64,000 nt of DNA from Prauserella marina. GTDB taxonomy: Bacteria; Actinomycetota; Actinomycetes; Mycobacteriales; Pseudonocardiaceae. The stretch covers positions 2,592,501 through 2,656,500 of the forward strand of contig NZ_CP016353.1 in assembly GCF_002240355.1 (NCBI RefSeq). Direction: 5' to 3'. Below are positions 23,974-32,451 of this stretch, piece by piece. Each line of letters opens with the position of its first letter. Positions within the stretch are counted from its first letter, which is position 1. Below the pieces are notes generated by a model that saw only the letters and a program-made list of their open reading frames with translations, ran no database searches and had not been told where the DNA came from. The position numbers and the translations under genes were made by a program.

Positions 23974-25007
23974 CCGGATCCCCGTCCGGCGAGCGTCTGG
24001 GCGAGTAGTCCGGCAGGGGACAGCACGTCGGTGACGTAGCCGAGGTTGCCTTCCCTTTCCTTGGCAGGGGCGCTGGGGTCGAGGACGACGCTCGCCGGTT
24101 CGGCGATGTCCTCCAGCGTCCGCAGTCCCCGGTAGTAGGTGATCAGCTCGGTGTCGACCTCGACGGTTCCCTGCCGGGCGTAGCCGTTCATGAAGTCAGC
24201 CTGGTGTTCCGGAGTGACGGGCAGATCGGCGAGGACGCCCCCGCCGAGCACGAACATCAAGTCGCGTTCGGCCGGTGCGAGAACGGCGTCGTCGAAATCG
24301 ATCAACACGGGCCCTTCACCGGTCAGGATGAGGTTGCCGAGGTGAGGATCGGCGTGGCAGGGGACGAACTCGGGCAGCGAGGCGCGCTCACGCAGAACCC
24401 CGCCGAGACGGATCGTGAGGTCGTGCACCGTGCGCAGGTCCGCGCGGTGGGGCAGCCATGCCTCGGCGAGCCGCGAGGCCGGTTCGTCGTGAGGGGCGCC
24501 GTTTTCTCCGATGACCGCGTCGACCCGCTCGAACAGAGCGGCCCAGCGGCTGGGGTCGAAGTCCTCGCGCGGTACCCACTCGCGCAGCTGTCCGGTGACC
24601 GGAAGACCGTGCAGTGTGCCGAGAAGCCGTCCCTGAGCCTCCCAGGTTTCGCGTCCCAGTGGTGCTTCGAGTGCGCTGGTTCCCGCAATCCATTCCATAA
24701 TGGACAGTCTCATGTCTCCGGTGTCGATCCACAGCGCGCCGGTGCGGGAAGGGACCGGCTTCGCCGTGCTGCCGGGAAGCGCCTCGCTCAGGGCGGCAGG
24801 AAGGACAAGCCCTGCCGCGGAGCCACCGCCCGACCATTTCACCGCGAACCGCTGACCTCGCGAGTCGGTGGCCGTCCACAATGTCGCCGCGAGATCGGCA
24901 CCCCCTTCGACCGGCACCAGGCCGGTGGAATCGGTGATGTCGAGGTCGTAGTGCTCGGCGAGCAGAGTGCCGACCTTGTCGGCGTCGGTGGCTGGCGCCT
25001 GAAACAT
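23970..25007 (-). CDS. Aminoglycoside phosphotransferase (APH) family protein
   Basis: 345 aa kinase-like fold. Catalytic loop CHADPHLGNLIL and metal-binding DFDD are intact; the ATP-lobe Lys is probably in RFAVKWSGG. Most chromosomal members phosphorylate small metabolites, so antibiotic resistance should not be assumed. ATG 25007 with GGGG 5 nt upstream. Cotranscribed with the GNAT-like gene. Confidence 0.8.
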   Translation of the reverse strand: MFQAPATDADKVGTLLAEHYDLDITDSTGLVPVEGGADLAATLWTATDSRGQRFAVKWSGGGSAAGLVLPAALSEALPGSTAKPVPSRTGALWIDTGDMRLSIMEWIAGTSALEAPLGRETWEAQGRLLGTLHGLPVTGQLREWVPREDFDPSRWAALFERVDAVIGENGAPHDEPASRLAEAWLPHRADLRTVHDLTIRLGGVLRERASLPEFVPCHADPHLGNLILTGEGPVLIDFDDAVLAPAERDLMFVLGGGVLADLPVTPEHQADFMNGYARQGTVEVDTELITYYRGLRTLEDIAEPASVVLDPSAPAKEREGNLGYVTDVLSPAGLLAQTLAGRGSG

Positions 25008-25093
25008 CGAATCCCCTTGGCTGTCTGGGTCGCGGACTGCCCGGATGATAGGAGGCGGCCAGCAGTTCGCGCCTGTGGGTTTTCTTTCGGCGC

Positions 25094-25636
25094 TCAGGCG
25101 TCCTTGTCGATCGTGGCCGCGATGCGCTCGACGACCTTTCTCCTGAGTTCGGGTGAGGTCGGTTCGCCCGACAGCGATTCGTACAGCCAGAAACCGTCGG
25201 CGGCGAGCCTGGTGATGAAGTGGGTGAGCGCGGCCGGTCCGCTCGCCGCGTCAGCGAGCGACGGAGCCCAGCGGTCGGTGACGTCCCGCCACGGCTGCGC
25301 GTAGCCGGGATTGACCGACGCTTCGAGAAACAGCAGCAACTCGGCGCGCGTGACACTGCGGGAGGTGACGCGCGCATAGGCTTCGAGCCGCTCCTCCGGC
25401 GTGGCTTCCTCCGCTGTCTTTCCCGCCGCCTCGACGAGGCTCTCCTCCCACTCCCGCGCCACGTGCTGGTGCACGGCGAGCAGGAGCGCGTCCCTGCTCG
25501 GGAAGTGGTAGAGCAGACCGCCCTTGGTCAGCCCCGATGCCGCGGCCACCGAATCGAAGGTGACCGAGGTGACGCCGTCGCGCTGCACGACCTCCACCGC
25601 CGCGGTGAGGATCTTGGTGCGTTTGCTCTCCCGCAT
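25094..25636 (-). CDS. TetR family regulator of adjacent MFS efflux pump
   Basis: 180 aa. HTH VTFDSVAAASGLTKGGLLYHFPSRDALL and a TetR_C_37-like C-terminal domain typical of efflux repressors. ATG 25636 with AGGAGG 5 nt upstream. It lies 15 bp after the MFS gene on the same strand, so it is probably cotranscribed and autoregulated through the inverted repeat at 27035-27064. Confidence 0.92.
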   Translation of the reverse strand: MRESKRTKILTAAVEVVQRDGVTSVTFDSVAAASGLTKGGLLYHFPSRDALLLAVHQHVAREWEESLVEAAGKTAEEATPEERLEAYARVTSRSVTRAELLLFLEASVNPGYAQPWRDVTDRWAPSLADAASGPAALTHFITRLAADGFWLYESLSGEPTSPELRRKVVERIAATIDKDA

Positions 25637-25651
25637 GATCGCCTCCTGCCG

Positions 25652-27025
25652 TCAGTGGCCGACGCTAGCCAACGCCCGCCCGCCGAGCATCACCCGGGTG
25701 AGCACGGCCGCCGCCGCGAGTACGCCACCCGCCACCAGCATCACCACGACGTAGCCGGTGTCGAAGCCTGCCGAGGCCGCGATGCCGGTGAGCAGACTTC
25801 CGAGCAGGGCGACCGCGGTCAGGCTGCCGAATTCGTAGGACACCTCCTCGACGGAGGAGGCCATCCCGGCCCTGTGCACGGGTACGTTGCCGATGATCGC
25901 GCTGGAGGCCACCGACATCGGCAGGCCGAGACCCGCACCGGTGAGGGCGAGCCCGATGGCGGTCCAGTGCACCCCCGCGCCGAGGCCGAGCACGGTCACC
26001 CCGGCGCCGACGACACTGATCGCCAGCCCGCCCGAGATCAGTGGCCGAAGCCCGGTCCTGTGCAGGATCGCGCCGCCGAGGAGCGCGGTGGGAAGCGAGC
26101 CGGCGGCCACCGCGGCGACCAGCAGTCCCGCCTCCAGCGGGGTGAATCCGGCGATCAGCTGGAAGCGCTGGGTCGTCGCGAGCTGGATGCCCGCGATGGC
26201 GAACATGGACACTCCGGCCGCGATGACCCCCGAGCTGAACGCGGCGTTGCGGAAGATCGAGAAGGCGAGCAGCGGGTAGGGGAGCCGGTGTTGCCTGCGT
26301 GCGAACAGCAGGAAGCCGGTCACGGCCACCACGAGCGACCCGGCGAGGACGAGCCAGGAGGTCTCGGCGTTCGCCGCCTCCTTGATCGCCATGACGAGCC
26401 CGGCGAGCCCCGCCATCGCCTGCACCGACGAGACGAGGTCCCAGCGCTGGGAACGGTCGGGCACGCCACGCGGCGCGACGATCAGCGTCGCCACGAACGC
26501 CACGATGACGACGGGCACGTTGACGAGAAACACCGAGCCCCACCAGAAATAGCGGAGCAGGACGCCGCCGATGATCGGCCCGAGCGCACCGCCGACGATG
26601 GAGACACTGCCCCACACGGCAACGGCCATGTTGCGTTCCCGTTGATCGGTGAACGTGATCCGGATGAGCGCGAGCGTGGCAGGCATCATCGCCGCCGCCC
26701 CGACGGCCAGCACGCCCCTGCTCGCGATGAGCGTTGCCGGATTCGGCGAGAAGGCGGCCATGACGGAGGCGGCGCCGAACACCACGAGCCCGGTCAGGAA
26801 CATCCGGCGATGGCCGATCCGGTCACCGAGAGTGCCCGCTCCGAGTAGAAGGCCCGCCATGACCAGCGGATACGCGTTGATGATCCAGAGACTTTCGGAG
26901 CTGCCCGCGCCGAGTTCCTTCGTCAGCGTCGGCAACGCCGTGTAGAGGATGGTGTTGTCCACTGTGATCAGTAGCAGCCCCGCGGCGACGGTGGCGAGCA
27001 GAGTCCACCGCCGTGCCCCATTCAT
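25652..27025 (-). CDS. MFS drug efflux transporter (EmrB/QacA, DHA2 type)
   Basis: 457 aa with about 14 predicted membrane helices. TVDNTILYTALPTL in helix 1 (motif D1-like), the LGDRIGHRRMF loop (motif A) and the GGALGPIIGG motif C of proton antiporters. Exports drugs or metabolites in exchange for protons. ATG 27025 is supported by GAGG 6 nt upstream. Upstream lies the TetR-like operator; the repressor gene follows. Confidence 0.93.
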   Translation of the reverse strand: MNGARRWTLLATVAAGLLLITVDNTILYTALPTLTKELGAGSSESLWIINAYPLVMAGLLLGAGTLGDRIGHRRMFLTGLVVFGAASVMAAFSPNPATLIASRGVLAVGAAAMMPATLALIRITFTDQRERNMAVAVWGSVSIVGGALGPIIGGVLLRYFWWGSVFLVNVPVVIVAFVATLIVAPRGVPDRSQRWDLVSSVQAMAGLAGLVMAIKEAANAETSWLVLAGSLVVAVTGFLLFARRQHRLPYPLLAFSIFRNAAFSSGVIAAGVSMFAIAGIQLATTQRFQLIAGFTPLEAGLLVAAVAAGSLPTALLGGAILHRTGLRPLISGGLAISVVGAGVTVLGLGAGVHWTAIGLALTGAGLGLPMSVASSAIIGNVPVHRAGMASSVEEVSYEFGSLTAVALLGSLLTGIAASAGFDTGYVVVMLVAGGVLAAAAVLTRVMLGGRALASVGH

Positions 27026-27034
27026 GACCATCCT

Positions 27035-27064
27035 CAAACTATACCTTCCATCCGGTACAGTTTG
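27035..27064. promoter_or_regulatory. Inverted repeat operator before MFS-tetR operon
   Basis: CAAACTATACC (27035-27045), 8-nt spacer, GGTACAGTTTG (27054-27064): 11-bp arms with one mismatch, starting 10 bp upstream of the transporter start. Size and place fit a TetR dimer-of-dimers site. Binding inferred. Confidence 0.7.
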
Positions 27065-27103
27065 AAAATGTGGCCTCGATCACAAGGATACGCTTGATGC
27101 TCG

Positions 27104-27118
27104 TGTCCATAGTGGACA
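27104..27118. repeat. Perfect TGTCCA-TAG-TGGACA palindrome in spacer
   Basis: 15-bp site with 6-bp perfect arms in the 257-bp spacer between the MFS operon and fgd. It matches the CCAYWRTGG short palindrome that recurs across the window. The rest of this spacer shows no gene. Confidence 0.5.
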
Positions 27119-27282
27119 TACGAGGTGATCGCCTTGACGGCCGGGAATGCTCACCGGAGCCGATACCGTTCAGTACGGACGTGCGGCCGGGCAGGCGGTG
27201 ACCATATGCTCGGGCCACGGCAGCAGCGCCGGGTTCATCCGGATCCGGCGCAGAACGGATCGACGAGGACGGGCAGCAGCGC

Positions 27283-28293
27283 ATGGTGGGACTGAAAGTC
27301 GGCTACAAAGCATCCGCGGAGCAGTTCGGTCCGCGTGACCTGGTGGAATACGCCGTCAGGGCCGAGGAACTCGGCCTGGACAGCGTCATGGTGTCGGATC
27401 ACTTTCTGCCGTGGCGGCACGAGGGCGGGCACGCGCCGTTCGCTCTCGCCTGGCTTCCGGCCGTGATCGAGCGCACCAGCAGGGTTCAGCTCGGCACGAG
27501 CGTCCTGACCCCCACGTTCCGCTACAACCCGGCCGTGATCGCGCAGGCGTTCGCCACGATGTCCCTGCTGTCGGAGGGGCGCGTGATCCTCGGTGTCGGC
27601 ACGGGTGAGGCACTCAACGAGATCGCCGTCAGCGGCAGGGAATGGCCGGAGTTCAAGGAGCGCTTCGCGCGCCTGCGTGAGGCGGTGCGGTTGATGCGCG
27701 CGTTGTGGAGCGAGGACGACGTGTCGTTCGACGGCGACTACTACACGCTCGTCGGCGCCAAGATCTACGACCGGCCAGAGCAGCCGGTCCCCGTCTACGT
27801 CGCGGCGGGCGGGCCGGTGATGGCCAAGTACGCCGGCCGAGTGGGGGACGGCTTCATCTGTACCTCGGGCAAGGGAATGGAACTCTACGAGGACAAGCTG
27901 CTGCCCGCGGTCGCCGAGGGCGCGCTGGCCGCGGACAAGGAGCCCGCCGGCGTCGACAAGATGATCGAGATCAAGCTGTCCTACGACCGCGATCCCGAGC
28001 AAGCGCTGGCCAACACCCGGTTCTGGGCGCCGCTGTCACTGACGCCGGAGCAGAAGCACAGCGTCGGCTCAGCCGAGGAGATGGAACGGCTGGCCGACGA
28101 ACTGCCGCTCGACCAGGTGGCGCGGCGCTGGATCGTGGCCTCCGACCCCGACGAGGCGATCGCGCAGATCAAGCCCTACGTCGACGCGGGACTCAACCAC
28201 CTCGTGTTCCACGGTCCAGGGCACGACCAGGAGCGCTTCCTCGGCCAGTTCTCCGAGGACATCCTGCCGAGGCTGCGCGCGCTCGGCGGCTGA
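27283..28293 (+). CDS. fgd: F420-dependent glucose-6-phosphate dehydrogenase
   Basis: 336 aa, the same length as the mycobacterial enzyme and closely similar throughout: [73 protein letters not shown]. Catalytic His40, Trp44 and Glu109 are at the expected numbers. It oxidises glucose-6-phosphate and reduces cofactor F420, supplying reduced F420 for Ddn-type reductases such as those at 42433 and 60339. ATG 27283; ribosome site weak. Confidence 0.95.
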   Translation: MVGLKVGYKASAEQFGPRDLVEYAVRAEELGLDSVMVSDHFLPWRHEGGHAPFALAWLPAVIERTSRVQLGTSVLTPTFRYNPAVIAQAFATMSLLSEGRVILGVGTGEALNEIAVSGREWPEFKERFARLREAVRLMRALWSEDDVSFDGDYYTLVGAKIYDRPEQPVPVYVAAGGPVMAKYAGRVGDGFICTSGKGMELYEDKLLPAVAEGALAADKEPAGVDKMIEIKLSYDRDPEQALANTRFWAPLSLTPEQKHSVGSAEEMERLADELPLDQVARRWIVASDPDEAIAQIKPYVDAGLNHLVFHGPGHDQERFLGQFSEDILPRLRALGG

Positions 28294-28297
28294 GTGT

Positions 28298-28337
28298 CCT
28301 TCCGGTGGCCGACTCGTACGGGTCGGCCACCGGAAGG
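28298..28337. terminator. Bidirectional terminator between fgd and DUF4352 gene
   Basis: CCTTCCGGTGGCCGAC (28298-28313), 8-nt loop, GTCGGCCACCGGAAGG (28322-28337): a perfect 16-bp stem filling the whole gap between the convergent stops. No T-run. Confidence 0.8.
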
Positions 28338-28338
28338 G

Positions 28339-28959
28339 TCAGGTGAGGTCGACGGTGACGCCGCCGGAGAGGCTGGAGTCGTGCAGTTCGGCGCTGACCG
28401 GCTCCACGTCGGCAGGCAGGTCGAAAGCGATCTTGCCTTCGACCGTGTTGCCGGGATTGATCTCCTTGAACCAGACGCTGTCACTTCCGTCGCCGGTCAG
28501 GTAGATGCCCGCCGCGGAATCGGCGGAATACTTGTTGCCCCGCGCGTCGTAGAGGAATTGCTCGGTGTCGCTGAGCAACTGTGGCTCGCTGCCGATGTTC
28601 TTCACGGTGAGTTCCACGATGACGTACTCGCCCTGCGCCGTCGCGGTCAGGTAGTCGCCGACCGTTTTCGCGCGGCTGAGGTCCTTGACGACGAACTCGA
28701 ACTTCCCGTCCCTCGCAGGTTGCCCGATCGTCGCGGCGCTCTCGGTGTCGGCGGCTTGCTGTGCTTCGGCGGCCGGTGCCGCTGTGTCCTCCGGTGTGCT
28801 TTCGGGGGAAGTCGTCACGACCGAGATCACGATGAGCGCGGCGGCGACACCACCGATGATCATCGCCCATCGCCGTTTCTTTGACCGCGGTCCTTCTGGA
28901 GACGGGGAGTGCTGGGCGGGCGAGGGCTGTGCCGGTCTCGGCTCGGATGGCTGAGTCAT
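28339..28959 (-). CDS. DUF4352-type membrane-anchored exported protein
   Basis: About 206 aa. A Pro/Ser/Gln-rich cytoplasmic head, one membrane helix after KKRRW (WAMIIGGVAAALIVISVV), a low-complexity Ala/Glu linker, and an immunoglobulin-like DUF4352 domain (FVVKDLSRAKTVGDY, VIVELTVKNIGSEPQLL). Such proteins are surface-exposed with unknown role. ATG 28959 or the in-frame ATG at 28980 (seven codons more) are both possible. Confidence 0.75.
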   Translation of the reverse strand: MTQPSEPRPAQPSPAQHSPSPEGPRSKKRRWAMIIGGVAAALIVISVVTTSPESTPEDTAAPAAEAQQAADTESAATIGQPARDGKFEFVVKDLSRAKTVGDYLTATAQGEYVIVELTVKNIGSEPQLLSDTEQFLYDARGNKYSADSAAGIYLTGDGSDSVWFKEINPGNTVEGKIAFDLPADVEPVSAELHDSSLSGGVTVDLT

Positions 28960-29109
28960 GGGTGATATGTCCTCTTTCATGGGGCTATCCAATGCATCCG
29001 TTTTCGCTGCCCGCGCATTACGTGGTGTGCCTGTTTCGTTATCGCCGCCGTTCCCGGCGCCGTGAGTCGGCGGAGGGGGCCCCGGCGCGCGGCCGGTACG
29101 GTCGGGCGC

Positions 29110-30087
29110 GTGAACACCGTCAAGGTCAAGGGGATCTCCTACCACGTCGACGAGGTCGGGAGGGAAGCCGTCCGCGCGGATCTGCGGGTGATTCGCGACC
29201 AACTGCACTGCACCGCGGTACTACTCACCGGAGCCGGCCTGGATGCGCTGGCCGAAGCCGCGGAGGACGCCCTCGCGGCCGGACTGGACGTGCACATCCG
29301 GCCCGAACCGGTTGAGGCGGGCCCCTCGGAACTGGTGGCGCACGTGCGCGCGGCCGCGAAGGAGGCCGAACGCTTGCGCGACCGGTATCCGGGACGGGTG
29401 ACCTTCCACATCGGCAACGAGTTCTCGCTCACGTCGCGCGGTGTCGTTCCCGGCGCGGGTGTTTTTCTGCGGCTCCAGCTCATCCTGCGCTGTGGCTGGT
29501 TGTTCCGGCGGCGCATCACCCGCAAGGTCGGCGTCCTGGTCAGGGGCCTTACCGCGGTCGCCCGCCGTGAGTTCGGTGGCCCGGTGACCTATTCCGCGGC
29601 CCACTGGGAACATGTCGACTGGTCTACTGTGGACATCGTCGGCGTCAACCTGTACCGCTTCGGCGACGACCCCGGCTATCCGGACCGGGTGCGCTCGCTT
29701 GTGGACACGGCGGCGGGAAAGCCGGTCGTGATCACGGAATTCGGCTGTGGGGCACACGTCGGTGGCAACCTGCGCGGCGCGGGCGCTTTCCTGATCGTCA
29801 ACTGGTTCGGCTCACGCCCCCGCGTGCGCGACGGTCATGTCCGAGACGAGCGAGTCCAGGCCCGTTATCTCGGCGAACTCATCCGGCTCTACGGCGAAAC
29901 CGGGGTGCACGGCTGCTTCGTGTTCACCTTCGCGATGCCGGATTTCCCCCACGATCCGGATCCGCGATGGGATCTCGACATGGCGGGTTTCGGGGTGGTG
30001 AAGACACTGCCGGGTGGCGAGCCGCGCTGGGAGCGGAAGGCCGCCTTCGACGAGGTCGCCTCCCGCTACCGGCGCACGAGTCAGTGA
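29110..30087 (+). CDS. Clan-A glycoside hydrolase-like protein
   Basis: 325 aa TIM-barrel pattern. FHIGNEFSLTSRG resembles the acid/base N-E motif and VVITEFGCGAHVGG the nucleophile E-F-G motif of clan GH-A glycosidases; VGVNLYRFGDD precedes the latter. No signal peptide, so cytoplasmic. The substrate is unknown. GTG 29110; TACGGT about 8 nt upstream may give a leaderless transcript. The C-terminus overlaps the convergent GNAT stop by 7 bp. Confidence 0.65.
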   Translation: MNTVKVKGISYHVDEVGREAVRADLRVIRDQLHCTAVLLTGAGLDALAEAAEDALAAGLDVHIRPEPVEAGPSELVAHVRAAAKEAERLRDRYPGRVTFHIGNEFSLTSRGVVPGAGVFLRLQLILRCGWLFRRRITRKVGVLVRGLTAVARREFGGPVTYSAAHWEHVDWSTVDIVGVNLYRFGDDPGYPDRVRSLVDTAAGKPVVITEFGCGAHVGGNLRGAGAFLIVNWFGSRPRVRDGHVRDERVQARYLGELIRLYGETGVHGCFVFTFAMPDFPHDPDPRWDLDMAGFGVVKTLPGGEPRWERKAAFDEVASRYRRTSQ

Positions 30088-30593
30088 GTCACCTGGTAGT
30101 TCGTCAGCGCTTTGGCCAAGACCTTCTCTCTGCCCGTGCCGTCGGGCAGGAGGTCACCCGGCATTCCCGTGTCGGTGAATCCGTGGCGCTCGTAGAGCGC
30201 GGTGGCCCTGACGTTGTCCGGCATCACGGACAGCCGCAGAGATGTGGCCGCCCGCTCCGCTGCCCACCGCTCGACCTCCCGGATCAGGCGGTCGCCGACT
30301 CCTTTGCCTCTGACCACGGGACTCACCCACATCGAGATCAGCTCGACGCTGTCCTCCGCGTCATCGGCGGGGATGCCGCTGACCATTCCCGCCGGAAGTC
30401 CGTCGACCATCGCGACGACGTTGTGCGCGCCCGGAATCTCCATCCGGGCGCGCCAGCGGTCCTCGCGGTCGCCCGCTCCTTGCCACTGCGCGAGCGTCGA
30501 CCCGAACGCGTAAGGCGCCTCCGCGAGGGCCGCCAGTCGTAGTTCCCGCCAGACCGGCCAGTCGTCCGATGTCACGGTGCGTAGTTCAAGCAT
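30081..30593 (-). CDS. GNAT family N-acetyltransferase
   Basis: 170 aa. Acetyl-CoA-binding motif VVRGKGVGDRLI (R/Q-x-x-G-x-G type) following the LISMWVSP strand, and the NVRATALYERHGF segment. Substrate unknown. ATG 30593 with CAGGG about 8 nt upstream. Confidence 0.88.
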   Translation of the reverse strand: MLELRTVTSDDWPVWRELRLAALAEAPYAFGSTLAQWQGAGDREDRWRARMEIPGAHNVVAMVDGLPAGMVSGIPADDAEDSVELISMWVSPVVRGKGVGDRLIREVERWAAERAATSLRLSVMPDNVRATALYERHGFTDTGMPGDLLPDGTGREKVLAKALTNYQVTH

Positions 30594-30693
30594 GACGCAA
30601 ACCCTGCCGTAAGGAAGGCGGCGGCGGCAACGGATTACCGCGGCCTCGTCCACTGTCCGGCCGAGACGGTGAGGTGTGCGTATTGTCGCTGCC

Positions 30694-31161
30694 ATGGGCC
30701 AGAGCGCTGAGCGGACGAGTGTCGTCACCGCGTTGGTGCGTTCCTCCTTTCTGTTGAACGCCGTGTACGCGGAGTCGGCGAGGGAGTATGGATTGACGGC
30801 ACAGCAGGGACAGTTGCTGTGCGTGCTGATGTCCCGCCCATACGGGATGGGCGAACTCGGCGAGGTACTCGGCCTCGCCAAGTCCAGCCTTTCCGGACTC
30901 GTCGACCGCACCGCCCACCGCGGCCTCGTCGAGAGGGAACAGGATCCGGATGATCGCAGGGCGGTCAGGGTCGCGCTCACCGCGAAGGGTTCGGCGCTCG
31001 CCGAGGAGTTCTATGCCGCGACCTGCGCGCGGGTCGAACTCCTTCCTGCGGAGCTGACCGTGGCGGAGCGCGGTACGCTCGCCGACCTGCTCTCCAGGAT
31101 CGTCGCCGCCAACAAGGTACCGATGGTGTTCATGGAGCTGGACGAACGCACCGGGCAGTGA
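30694..31161 (+). CDS. MarR family transcriptional regulator
   Basis: 155 aa. Winged HTH GELGEVLGLAKSSLSGLVDRTAHRGLVEREQDPDDRRAVRVALT is typical of MarR. ATG 30694; TATTGT lies about 7 nt upstream, compatible with leaderless expression, though an in-frame GTG at 30676 exists. Convergent with the flavoprotein gene whose promoter carries a double palindromic operator, so it is the nearest candidate regulator. Confidence 0.9.
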   Translation: MGQSAERTSVVTALVRSSFLLNAVYAESAREYGLTAQQGQLLCVLMSRPYGMGELGEVLGLAKSSLSGLVDRTAHRGLVEREQDPDDRRAVRVALTAKGSALAEEFYAATCARVELLPAELTVAERGTLADLLSRIVAANKVPMVFMELDERTGQ

Positions 31162-31170
31162 GCCCCCGGC

Positions 31171-32259
31171 TCAGGAAACGCCGAACAGTTCCCGGAACCG
31201 GTCGACGAGCAGGTCCTTTCCCTTGTACTCGCGCACCGTTTCGGCGGGGAGCAGGGCCGCGCCGTTCTCCGAGGGGATCTGGCCGACCCCGCCGTGTGGA
31301 CCGAGTGGCAGCAGGATCGACCTCGTCTCGTCGGGACGGTAGTGCGCGCGGGGCCGTTCGCCGTGGATGGTGGCCGCGATGTTCTCCGCGATCACCTCGG
31401 CGTGTGCCATGGCTCCGGCGGCCATCTTGGGTTCAGCGACATCGGTGATGTCACCGAGTGCGTAGACGTTGCCGAAACCGGTGACGTTCAGCGTGCCGGT
31501 GACCGCGAGCTGCCCCTGTGGGGTGCGTGCGGCGGCGAGCTGCCCGCCGAGAAAATCGTTGTTGGGCCGCACTCCGTGGCAGCGGAACCAGATGTCGGCC
31601 CACAATTCGCCCTCGCTGGTGGCTGCGGCAAAGGTCTTCGCCGTAGCCGGTGGCACACTCGGGCGTTCGAGCAGCTTCGTTCCCATGCGCAGGTCGATCC
31701 CCAGGCCGGCCAGCTGGCGTTCCAGCTCCTCACGCAGCTCCGGCAGAAACCCGGGAAGCAGTTCGGTAGCCGGGTCGACGATGGTGACGCTTTTGCCAGG
31801 CCATACCGCCTTGACCTCGCCTGCCAGTTCGAGGCCGACTGGACCGGCTCCCACGAGCAGAACCCGGTCTGCCGTGGCGAGTTCGGCATGCGTCGCGCGC
31901 AGCCTCGCCAGCGCGTCGCCTGCGACATCGGTGTCCATTTTGGCCGGGAATGGATAGCTTGACCCCGTTGCCACGACAAGGAAATCGGCTTCGACGCGTT
32001 CGCCGGATGCCAGTGTGACGCCACCGGGATCGACCCTCGCCGCTCGGTCGTGAATCACGGTTCCGTTGGCGAGCAGCGTGTCGTAGGGCAGGAAGATGTT
32101 GTCCGCCCAGCGTGGTTCGACCAGTGCGCGCAGGGAACCGGCCGAGTGTACGAACGTGTCCTTCGGATCGATCAACACCACGTGTGCGTGCTCGTCAAGT
32201 GCCTTGGCTGCGGCCGCGCCCCCGTAGCCTCCGCCGATGACCGCGACGGTGCCCTTCAT
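31171..32259 (-). CDS. FAD-dependent pyridine nucleotide-disulfide oxidoreductase (NDH-2/AIFM2-like)
   Basis: 362 aa. N-terminal FAD dinucleotide motif VIGGGYGGAAAAKAL, second GxGxxG-like motif LLVGAGPVGLELAGEVK for NAD(P)H, and the late VYALGDITD FAD-contact motif. Resembles type II NADH:quinone oxidoreductases and FSP1/AIF-like reductases that pass electrons to quinones. No redox-active Cys pair. ATG 32259 with GAGAGA about 5 nt upstream. Regulated probably by the operator pair at 32287-32323. Confidence 0.88.
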   Translation of the reverse strand: MKGTVAVIGGGYGGAAAAKALDEHAHVVLIDPKDTFVHSAGSLRALVEPRWADNIFLPYDTLLANGTVIHDRAARVDPGGVTLASGERVEADFLVVATGSSYPFPAKMDTDVAGDALARLRATHAELATADRVLLVGAGPVGLELAGEVKAVWPGKSVTIVDPATELLPGFLPELREELERQLAGLGIDLRMGTKLLERPSVPPATAKTFAAATSEGELWADIWFRCHGVRPNNDFLGGQLAAARTPQGQLAVTGTLNVTGFGNVYALGDITDVAEPKMAAGAMAHAEVIAENIAATIHGERPRAHYRPDETRSILLPLGPHGGVGQIPSENGAALLPAETVREYKGKDLLVDRFRELFGVS

Positions 32260-32286
32260 GTCGTCTCTCTTCCGCGATCGAATTTG

Positions 32287-32323
32287 GTTCGTAGTACGAA
32301 CCGTACTAGTTCGCACTACGAAC
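32287..32323. promoter_or_regulatory. Tandem 15-bp MarR-type operators
   Basis: GTTCGTAGTACGAAC (32287-32301) has perfect 7-bp arms around one base; GTTCGCACTACGAAC (32309-32323) has one mismatch. Starts are 22 bp apart, two helical turns, so two dimers would bind the same face. They lie 28-64 bp upstream of the flavoprotein start. Confidence 0.75.
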
Positions 32324-32405
32324 TTCAAAGGGTTTCGAGATGGGAGACAGCCTGGGCGCCGGGCGCCGTTCGGCCTAGCGCAAACGTCATTTCGCCGTAT
32401 TGATC

Positions 32406-32444
32406 CAAACTTCTGTTTGATTTGCGCATAAGTTCCGCTACGGT
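32406..32444 (+). promoter_or_regulatory. Promoter and inverted repeat of sugar ABC operon
   Basis: TTGATT (32417-32422), 16-nt spacer, TACGGT (32439-32444), then 7 nt to the ATG at 32452. CAAACTTCTGTTTG (32406-32419; 5-bp arms) overlaps the -35 and could be an operator. No regulator gene lies directly beside the operon. Confidence 0.45.
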
Positions 32445-32451
32445 GAGGCGC

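Noticed and set aside
23970-25007. Aminoglycoside resistance gene
   Set aside because: Only the general kinase motifs are shared; nothing in the sequence or context shows resistance, so it is called a family member only.
25220-26848. 542-codon plus-strand frame over tetR and the MFS gene
   Set aside because: Hydrophilic Arg/His/Asp-rich shadow of an integral membrane protein gene.
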